From an uncultured Bacilli bacterium (GTDB lineage Bacteria; Bacillota_I; Bacilli_A; RF39; UBA660), in the NCBI GenBank assembly GCA_949280095.1, contig CASDHD010000040.1:1-10622 (forward strand): a DNA stretch of 10,622 bases, in the 5' to 3' direction. How positions within the stretch are numbered: the stretch's first letter is position 1; the number at the start of each line of letters is the position of its first letter. Made by a program: the position numbers and the translations under genes. The notes beneath the pieces are model-generated. The model ran no database searches and was not told the origin of the DNA. It saw nothing but the letters and a program-made list of their open reading frames with translations. Shown here one piece after another: positions 5,581-10,622 of this stretch.

Positions 5581-7027
5581 GATTAACCTCCTTAGCAATT
5601 TGATTTTTATAAGGCATTTTACTTTCCATAGCATAGGCAATATTTAAGATATTTGCATCATCATAACAGTTTCCAGTAATATTAAGAGCAACTGGTAATT
5701 TGTTAATGAAACCACTTGGAATAGTAATGGATGGAAAACCTCCAAAGTTTCCAATTTGTAAATGTTCTTCTAAAGCAGCGGTGTCTTTGGTTAGAATATC
5801 TTTAGAACCATCTAAGTGTTTAGCAGGTCCACTACCAACTGGTAAGATAACGGCATCATAAGTTTCAAATAATTTTTTCCAAGTATCGACAAGTAGTCTT
5901 CTCACTCTTTGGGCATTTTTAAAGTATCGTTCTTGATTTTCTTTTTGTAAGATATAAGAACCGATAACAAAACGTCTTTTAATTAATGGTGAAAATCCTT
6001 TTGTACGGTGGTCCATCATCATTTCCATCACATTTTTACCTTCTCCCCTTGGTCCAAAGATAATACCTGTTAAGTTGGACATATTGCTTGTTGCTTCGGC
6101 GCAGGAAATGGCAACATACACACTTGGTAGAGCATCTAGTAATTTTTTATCGACGGAAACAGCTTCGATTTCTATTCCTAAAGAACTACAGATTTCTAAA
6201 GATTTTTTAAAGTTTTCTAAATGTAGTTTTAATTCATCTGTAGGATTTTCATAGGATTCTATATCACATAATTCTTTGATGTAGCATAGTTTCTTTCCTT
6301 TTACTTCTCTATTTAAACTTTCATAAAGATGAATATCGCTTGAGTCCCAGGAAGTCATATCATGTTCGTCTATTCCTTTCATGGTATCCGTAACGATTGC
6401 GGCATCTGCTACACTTCTTGTTAAAACACCGCAATGATCTAAACTGGATGCAAATGGAAATAAGCCATATCTAGAAATCATGCCATAAGTAGGTTTATAG
6501 CCAACAATTCCGCAGAAGGCAGCAGGTTTACGAATAGAATCTCCTGTGTCACTTCCTAGAGCATAAGGATAAACTCCAGCAGCAACAGCACAAGCACTGC
6601 CTGCACTGGATCCTGCTGTCATACGTGTCGAATCCCAAGGATTTTTGACAATTCCAGTATGTCCTGTCGTTCCAGTTCCGCCCATTCCAAATTCATCTAA
6701 GACTGTTTTATTAACTGGTATTGCTCCAGCATCTAATAGATTTTGGACTGCTGTTGCTGTATAAAATGGAACATAATCTTTTAAAGTGTTAGAAGAACCA
6801 GTAGATAAAATATCTTTCGTTGAATAATTGTCTTTAATTCCAAAAGGAATACCAGAAAGCAAGTTATCTGTAACCTTTGTTTCTTTAGCATCGTCTAAAA
6901 TGGTTACGAAAGCGTTATACTTTTCTTGTATTTCATGCGATTTTTTTATAGCTTCATTCACTAATTCTTGACTACTGACAGAACCATTTTTAAGCATTTC
7001 GTGTAATTCTTCGATTGTTTTATCCAT
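5573..7027 (-). CDS. gatA: Asp-tRNA(Asn)/Glu-tRNA(Gln) amidotransferase subunit A
   Basis: GatA is the amidase-signature subunit that hydrolyses glutamine and supplies ammonia to GatB. In the 484-residue protein the Ser-cis-Ser-Lys triad is visible: K65 in GIKDN, S140 in AGSSAGS and nucleophile S164 in GSDTGDS. The spacings (75 and 24 residues) equal those of the Staphylococcus aureus enzyme (K79, S154, S178). Two stretches differ from the usual bacterial consensus: GDSIRKP (162-168) instead of GGSIRQP, and MGGTGTTGHTG (115-125) instead of the common MGSSTENSAFG. Active-site residues themselves are kept. Start is the ATG at 7027, with AGGAGG 9 nt upstream and sharing one base with the gatC stop (TAATG). 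The longer in-frame extension to 7087 would add a basic sequence foreign to the family. Confidence 0.97.
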   Translation of the reverse strand: MDKTIEELHEMLKNGSVSSQELVNEAIKKSHEIQEKYNAFVTILDDAKETKVTDNLLSGIPFGIKDNYSTKDILSTGSSNTLKDYVPFYTATAVQNLLDAGAIPVNKTVLDEFGMGGTGTTGHTGIVKNPWDSTRMTAGSSAGSACAVAAGVYPYALGSDTGDSIRKPAAFCGIVGYKPTYGMISRYGLFPFASSLDHCGVLTRSVADAAIVTDTMKGIDEHDMTSWDSSDIHLYESLNREVKGKKLCYIKELCDIESYENPTDELKLHLENFKKSLEICSSLGIEIEAVSVDKKLLDALPSVYVAISCAEATSNMSNLTGIIFGPRGEGKNVMEMMMDHRTKGFSPLIKRRFVIGSYILQKENQERYFKNAQRVRRLLVDTWKKLFETYDAVILPVGSGPAKHLDGSKDILTKDTAALEEHLQIGNFGGFPSITIPSGFINKLPVALNITGNCYDDANILNIAYAMESKMPYKNQIAKEVNHE

Positions 7028-7332
7028 TAATTTTCTCCTCCTACTACTTTTGGAACTTCTACTTCTCTTCCTTCCGTTTTGCCACAATTTTTTAATGCCT
7101 CATCAATTGGAATTGATTCACTTGCAACATCTTCTCTTAGCGTAAAAGTAAAGTCATCGAGGCAGTGAGTCATTGGCTCAATATTTTTGATGTTTTCAAA
7201 GTCTTCAACTTTACTTAGATTTTCATCAATAATTGCAAATTCATCAAGAACCATTTCATTTTCTTCATGACTTAAACCGATTAAAAGTTTGGCTGCTAAA
7301 TCATCGACGAGTTCACTTGTAAATTTAGACAT
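7027..7332 (-). CDS. gatC: Asp-tRNA(Asn)/Glu-tRNA(Gln) amidotransferase subunit C
   Basis: GatC is the small subunit that wraps around and stabilises the GatA-GatB pair. This 101-residue protein follows the family pattern: an N-terminal helix with LLIGLSHEEN, then IEPMTHCLDD, LREDV, and the closing VEVPKVV block. Two ATGs are possible. The one at 7341 directly abuts GGAGG (no spacing), while the one at 7332 is 9 nt from it and gives MSKFTSEL, so I chose 7332. It overlaps the aspS stop by 8 nt and gatA by 1 nt. Length is normal. Confidence 0.95.
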   Translation of the reverse strand: MSKFTSELVDDLAAKLLIGLSHEENEMVLDEFAIIDENLSKVEDFENIKNIEPMTHCLDDFTFTLREDVASESIPIDEALKNCGKTEGREVEVPKVVGGEN

Positions 7333-9094
7333 TTTCTTCATCCTCCTTAACTAAACTAATACCTAATTCTTCAAGTTGTTCATTAGATACTATACTAGGG
7401 GCTTCACTCATTAAATCACTAGCACTTTGTGTTTTAGGAAATGCGATAACATCTTTAATATTATCAGTTCCTGTAAGTAACATTGTGAACCTTTCTAATC
7501 CTATAGCTAAGCCAGCATGAGGTGGAGCACCATATTTAAATGCTTCGATGAAGAACCCAAACTTATTTCTTATATCTTCTTCGGTTAATTCTAAGGCATC
7601 GAAGACAACTTTTTGGACTTTTGGGTCATGTATACGAACAGAACCACCACCTAATTCGTAGCCATTTAAAACAATATCATAAGCAATACTTAAAACATTT
7701 TCTTTGTCTGTTTTTAACAATTCTAAATCACTTGGCATGGTAAATGGATGGTGCATGGCTTTGTATCGTCCTTCAGTTTCAGAATACTCAAACATTGGAA
7801 AATCAACAACCCATAAGAAATTAAGTTTTTCTTTATCGATTAGATTTAATTCGTTTGCGATTTTTAAACGTAAAGCACCAAGAGAGTCATAAACTATTTT
7901 TTTCTTATCTGCAACAATTAAGATTAAATCATTATTTGTAATATTATAAGTTGTACGTATTGCTTCTAATTTATCATCTTCTAAGTTCTTGGCTATGACA
8001 CCATTAAAGGTATCGTTATCATATTTTAACCAAGCAAGCCCTTTGGCACCATAAATTTTCACAAAATCTGTTAGATGTTCGACATCACTTCTGGAATATT
8101 TATCACCATTATTTTTAACGATTAAACATTTTACAATACCACCATTTTCAATGACGTTATTAAATACATTCATTTTGGTGCCACGTAAAATTTCTGTTAA
8201 ATCTTTCAATTCCATTTCAAAACGTGTATCTGGTTTATCTGATCCAAAACGATCCATTGCTTCTTTATAAGACATTCTAGGAAATTCTTCTAGATCTAAA
8301 CCTTTAACTTTTTTTACCACATGTTTAATCATCCCTTCTACTAAAGAGATGACATCTTCTTGGTCTGCAAAACTCATTTCTAAGTCAATTTGGGTAAATT
8401 CTGGTTGTCTATCGGCACGTAAATCTTCATCACGGAAACACTTAGCGATTTGGTAATATTTTTCAAATCCACCAACCATTAAAAGCTGTTTAAATATTTG
8501 TGGACTTTGAGGGAGTGCATAGAAAGAACCCTTGTTAATACGGGAAGGTACGATATAGTCTCTTGCTCCCTCTGGTGTTGACTTACATAAAATTGGAGTT
8601 TCAATTTCTAAAAATTCTTGATTGTTCAAGTATTCTCTAACACTAGAGGTAATCTTTGCTCTCGTTTTAATTGTATTTTGAAGTTTTTCTCTTCGAAGGT
8701 CTAAGTAACGATATTTTAAACCAGTATTTTCATTTACTTCTTTATCTTCATAGATGTTAAAAGGAACAGGTTCTGCTTCGCTTAAGATGGTCAAATTTTC
8801 TACCATTAATTCTACTTCACCTGTTGGAATTTTAGGGTTAATCATATCGTCAGTGCGAGCGATTAGTTCTCCTTCAACTTTGATACAGTATTCGTTTTTT
8901 AGACTTTCTGCAAGTTCGAAATCACTTTTTAAGAAACCTCTATTAAATACGACTTGTAAAAACCCTGAACGATCTCTTAAATCGACAAAGATAACACCAC
9001 CCATATCACGGCGTTTGTTTACCCATCCATAGACGGTATATTTTTTTTCTATGTCTTTTTTTCTAAATTCTCCATTGTTATATATTTTCATCAT
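7325..9094 (-). CDS. aspS: Aspartyl-tRNA synthetase, bacterial type
   Basis: Class II synthetase that charges tRNA(Asp) with aspartate in the cytoplasm. The 589-residue protein has the bacterial layout: an anticodon-binding OB fold (about 1-105), the flipping loop STPEGARDY (172-180), motif 2 in FRDEDLRADRQPEF (220-233), a bacterial GAD insertion (about 285-415), and motif 3 GLAIGLERF (528-536) followed by KTQSASDLM. Next to gatCAB the enzyme could be non-discriminating and also charge tRNA(Asn). The specificity position after RRD in the OB fold is Met31, neither the His of known non-discriminating enzymes nor the Leu of E. coli, so sequence alone does not settle it. The start overlaps the previous gene as ATGA. 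A second ATG follows immediately, with only a weak purine-rich site (GAAGAG) ahead. Confidence 0.98.
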   Translation of the reverse strand: MMKIYNNGEFRKKDIEKKYTVYGWVNKRRDMGGVIFVDLRDRSGFLQVVFNRGFLKSDFELAESLKNEYCIKVEGELIARTDDMINPKIPTGEVELMVENLTILSEAEPVPFNIYEDKEVNENTGLKYRYLDLRREKLQNTIKTRAKITSSVREYLNNQEFLEIETPILCKSTPEGARDYIVPSRINKGSFYALPQSPQIFKQLLMVGGFEKYYQIAKCFRDEDLRADRQPEFTQIDLEMSFADQEDVISLVEGMIKHVVKKVKGLDLEEFPRMSYKEAMDRFGSDKPDTRFEMELKDLTEILRGTKMNVFNNVIENGGIVKCLIVKNNGDKYSRSDVEHLTDFVKIYGAKGLAWLKYDNDTFNGVIAKNLEDDKLEAIRTTYNITNNDLILIVADKKKIVYDSLGALRLKIANELNLIDKEKLNFLWVVDFPMFEYSETEGRYKAMHHPFTMPSDLELLKTDKENVLSIAYDIVLNGYELGGGSVRIHDPKVQKVVFDALELTEEDIRNKFGFFIEAFKYGAPPHAGLAIGLERFTMLLTGTDNIKDVIAFPKTQSASDLMSEAPSIVSNEQLEELGISLVKEDEENV

Positions 9095-9900
9095 TTATTC
9101 TCTTCTTTCTTTTCTTTTTGAATTACATTTTTCACTTTTTCTTTTTGCTCTTCTGTAAATATTGGATGTAAGTAGGATGTATTTGCCATTTTTCTTATAA
9201 ATTCTATGTCATCTGTTTCTAATGCCTTGTCAATAATTGCATCCAAGTCTAAATCCTCTTCAACACCACAAATTAATTCTGCTAAATAATAGTCATCTCT
9301 TTTTTCTATGAAATAATCGACGATTTTAGAAAAATCCTTGCCTTTATGATTATAATTCATAGCAAGACGCCATAAAGCTTCTCTTTTATCTTCTTTTATG
9401 CCTATATCTACTAAATCATTAAAGTCCTCTTGCGTAATTTCAGGGGGTACTGGCGCTGATATATATTGTGTAATGAATTCTAACAGTTCTAAATCTTCCA
9501 TTTGCATACATTCTTTGCCAACCAATGGGTGGCGAGTTAAAAGTGTGAATAATTTCTCGAAACGCTTTCCACCGTCTCTTACTTTTTCTTTGTCTTTTAA
9601 CAAATTATTATAGTGCTTATGAATTAATTCTTTTTCTTCTTGACTCAAATTTTCGTTATTCCAATTTCTTTCAAAGTCTTTTAATATACTATTAATATTT
9701 TCTATTCTTTTTGTTTCAATTTCGTCTATTTCATTTGGAATAGTTGTAACAATTTCTTCCACATCACATAAAAGTTGCTTTATTTCTTCGTTTTCTTCAT
9801 TTGTATATTTCTTTTTATCTATATTTTTAAGTGCTATCACTAATTCTTCACTATTATCAAAGCGATTTATATAGCGATACATAATATTTGCTAAATTCAT
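9091..9900 (-). CDS. Hypothetical helical protein upstream of aspS, 269 aa
   Basis: I do not recognise this protein. It is soluble, acidic overall and almost wholly alpha-helical. Residues about 45-115 are highly charged and could form coiled coil. The C-terminal part (about 155-245) looks like two or three helix-turn-helix repeats with recurring features (for example EDKREALWRLAMNYNHKG, then KRDDYYLAELICGVEEDL, then ETDDIEFIRKMA), suggesting a small helical-repeat scaffold. The tail is lysine/glutamate-rich. There is no membrane segment or catalytic motif. The start ATG at 9900 is 11 nt after the previous gene, whose stop overlaps the AGGA site. Its TGA stop overlaps the aspS ATG by 4 nt, so it is translated in the same operon as aspS-gatCAB. 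The tight coupling suggests a housekeeping role, but none can be named. Confidence 0.8.
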   Translation of the reverse strand: MNLANIMYRYINRFDNSEELVIALKNIDKKKYTNEENEEIKQLLCDVEEIVTTIPNEIDEIETKRIENINSILKDFERNWNNENLSQEEKELIHKHYNNLLKDKEKVRDGGKRFEKLFTLLTRHPLVGKECMQMEDLELLEFITQYISAPVPPEITQEDFNDLVDIGIKEDKREALWRLAMNYNHKGKDFSKIVDYFIEKRDDYYLAELICGVEEDLDLDAIIDKALETDDIEFIRKMANTSYLHPIFTEEQKEKVKNVIQKEKKEENK

Positions 9901-9911
9901 AATAGCACGTC

Positions 9912-10175
9912 CTAATAATAGAATTCCTCTAGTTTGTTCATGTCCAAACTAGCCTCTACTAAGAATTTACTGTTGTATTTTTCATTTAATTTATTATATT
10001 TAGAAACAAAATCATCAAATTCAAAAGTAAATAGATCTAAATAATCTTCTATAATATCTTCTAAAAAATCACAATTTTGAAATTGCAAAAATTTGATAAT
10101 TTTGAACATATTTTCTTGGTTGATATTACGTAAAGTACTTTTTTCAAACTTTTCTATTATTTCTTCTATATTCAT
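9912..10175 (-). CDS. Hypothetical small acidic protein, 87 aa
   Basis: Unrecognised. The protein is small, acidic and predicted helical, with an aromatic and acidic patch in the middle (about residues 35-58, DFLEDIIEDYLDLFTFEFDD) and a single Cys. No signal or membrane segment. It is probably real: its ATG overlaps the previous stop as ATGA, a GAGG site lies 9 nt ahead, and it fills the space between two co-directional genes that are also tightly packed. Its function and any link to aspS are unknown. Confidence 0.65.
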   Translation of the reverse strand: MNIEEIIEKFEKSTLRNINQENMFKIIKFLQFQNCDFLEDIIEDYLDLFTFEFDDFVSKYNKLNEKYNSKFLVEASLDMNKLEEFYY

Positions 10176-10622
10176 GCTACTCTTCCTCTTTGTCTTATAT
10201 TTTTTATATCAATTCCATACTTCTCTTTTAATACCTTATTGCTTGCACTTAAAATTGGAGTTAATTTTTTCCCGCCTTTTTTATCGTCTACAATAAGTTC
10301 TAACTCTTTTTCAATTAGAAATTCAATTAATTGTTCTAAGTCATATGTGTTTTTTCTCAAACAATTCATAGTAATAAAAGAACTTATGCAATATTTTTCT
10401 AATAATAGAATATTGTTTTTAATTTGTGAACTATTAATTGAAAAAATAGTAGGTTTAAGTAAATGTTTATATCTGTCGTCCTTCCAAAATGTTAAATTTA
10501 GTTTTGTTTCTATTTCATTTTTTTCGCTTGCCCATATATTTGATGTACGTAAATCTTTATATTCATCTTTAGCCAAAATCTCATTTCCTAAAACATATTG
10601 TATTGTTTCTATATTAGCTTTC
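10172..10622 (-). CDS. Hypothetical protein, 5' end beyond the window
   Basis: The frame stays open to the window edge, with no well-placed start codon inside, so at least 149 C-terminal codons are present and the N-terminus is missing. The TTG at 10576 is in frame but lacks a ribosome binding site, so I do not take it as the start. A stretch around LKPTIFSINSSQIKNNILLL followed by LEKY has the spacing of helical repeats of the mTERF-like kind (Pro, hydrophobic pair, then a helix ending in an LE/FL pair), and a weaker second copy follows. This is only a resemblance. The C-terminus is basic (NIRQRGRVA). It is the first visible gene of the operon leading to aspS-gatCAB and overlaps the next gene by 4 nt. 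Confidence 0.65.
   Translation of the reverse strand, partial: KANIETIQYVLGNEILAKDEYKDLRTSNIWASEKNEIETKLNLTFWKDDRYKHLLKPTIFSINSSQIKNNILLLEKYCISSFITMNCLRKNTYDLEQLIEFLIEKELELIVDDKKGGKKLTPILSASNKVLKEKYGIDIKNIRQRGRVA

Larger units (their letters stand above)
4150..10622 (-). other. Seven-gene operon: three unknown genes, aspS, gatC, gatA, gatB
   Basis: All seven genes are on the minus strand with junctions of -4, +11, -4, -8, -1 and -8 nt, and no terminator is seen until 4148-4099. I see no convincing internal promoter. No T-box leader precedes aspS: there is no room for one, because the upstream gene overlaps it. The operon's promoter must lie beyond the right edge. Linking AspRS to GatCAB in one transcript would balance production of mischarged tRNA with the enzyme that repairs it. 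Confidence 0.75.

Noticed and set aside
5581..5640. N-terminal extension of gatB by 20 residues
   Set aside because: It lies inside gatA coding sequence, has no ribosome binding site at its start and is foreign to the GatB family, while the ATG at 5580 has AAGGAGG at good spacing.
7028..7087. N-terminal extension of gatA by 20 basic residues
   Set aside because: It is the out-of-frame reading of the end of gatC. The family start and an AGGAGG site agree on 7027.
9091..9093. UGA decoded as tryptophan (Mycoplasma-type code)
   Set aside because: TGA ends at least two genes here, reading through it gives no sensible extension, and the AspRS tryptophan I checked is encoded by TGG.
9091..9900. 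A T-box or other aminoacyl-tRNA-sensing leader ahead of aspS
   Set aside because: The upstream gene overlaps the aspS start by 4 nt, so there is no untranslated leader. No T-box core sequence is seen elsewhere in the window.

Overview
The window is AT-rich and reads as the chromosome of a low-GC Gram-positive bacterium (Firmicutes, probably class Bacilli or an uncultured gut relative). The evidence is AGGAGG-type ribosome binding sites, sigma-A-like promoters, T-tail terminators and Firmicutes- to Mollicutes-like GatCAB sequences. UGA is a normal stop here: two genes end in TGA and the AspRS tryptophan I checked is TGG, so this is not the Mycoplasma code. The lineage is inferred, not measured. 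All substantial genes lie on the minus strand. I see no IS element, prophage, CRISPR array, tRNA or rRNA.

Right part (10622 down to about 4099): one tightly packed minus-strand operon. In transcription order it runs: an unrecognised gene cut by the window edge (10172-10622), a small unrecognised gene (9912-10175), an unrecognised helical protein gene (9091-9900), aspS, gatC, gatA, gatB, then a strong hairpin terminator (4099-4148). Neighbouring genes overlap by 4, 8, 1 or 8 nt, or are 11 nt apart. AspRS followed directly by GatCAB suggests the indirect route of amide aminoacyl-tRNA synthesis: a synthetase mischarges tRNA(Asn) and/or tRNA(Gln), and GatCAB amidates the product.

Middle (3820-4149): a 330-base gap with no ordinary gene but many signals. 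It holds a minus-strand extended -10 promoter for the next operon. On the plus strand it holds a candidate small RNA with its own promoter and terminator (about 3933-4004), then a second promoter, a GGAGG site, an 8-codon TTG-start reading frame and the bidirectional terminator, which faces gatB in antisense.

Left-centre (3864 down to 1095): a two-gene minus-strand unit. A single-pass membrane protein with a long disordered linker and an unrecognised C-terminal domain is followed by a HerA/DUF87-type hexameric ATPase. A hairpin terminator overlapping the last ATPase codons ends the unit.

Left end: an unrecognised helical protein gene (238-1032) with a near-consensus promoter of its own. Beyond it is a candidate structured RNA on the minus strand (about 17-177), with its own promoter and a rod-like fold resembling 6S RNA.

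No known defence or other exotic system is recognisable. The most interesting items are the two candidate small RNAs, the attenuator-like unit antisense to gatB, and the ATPase paired with a membrane protein.
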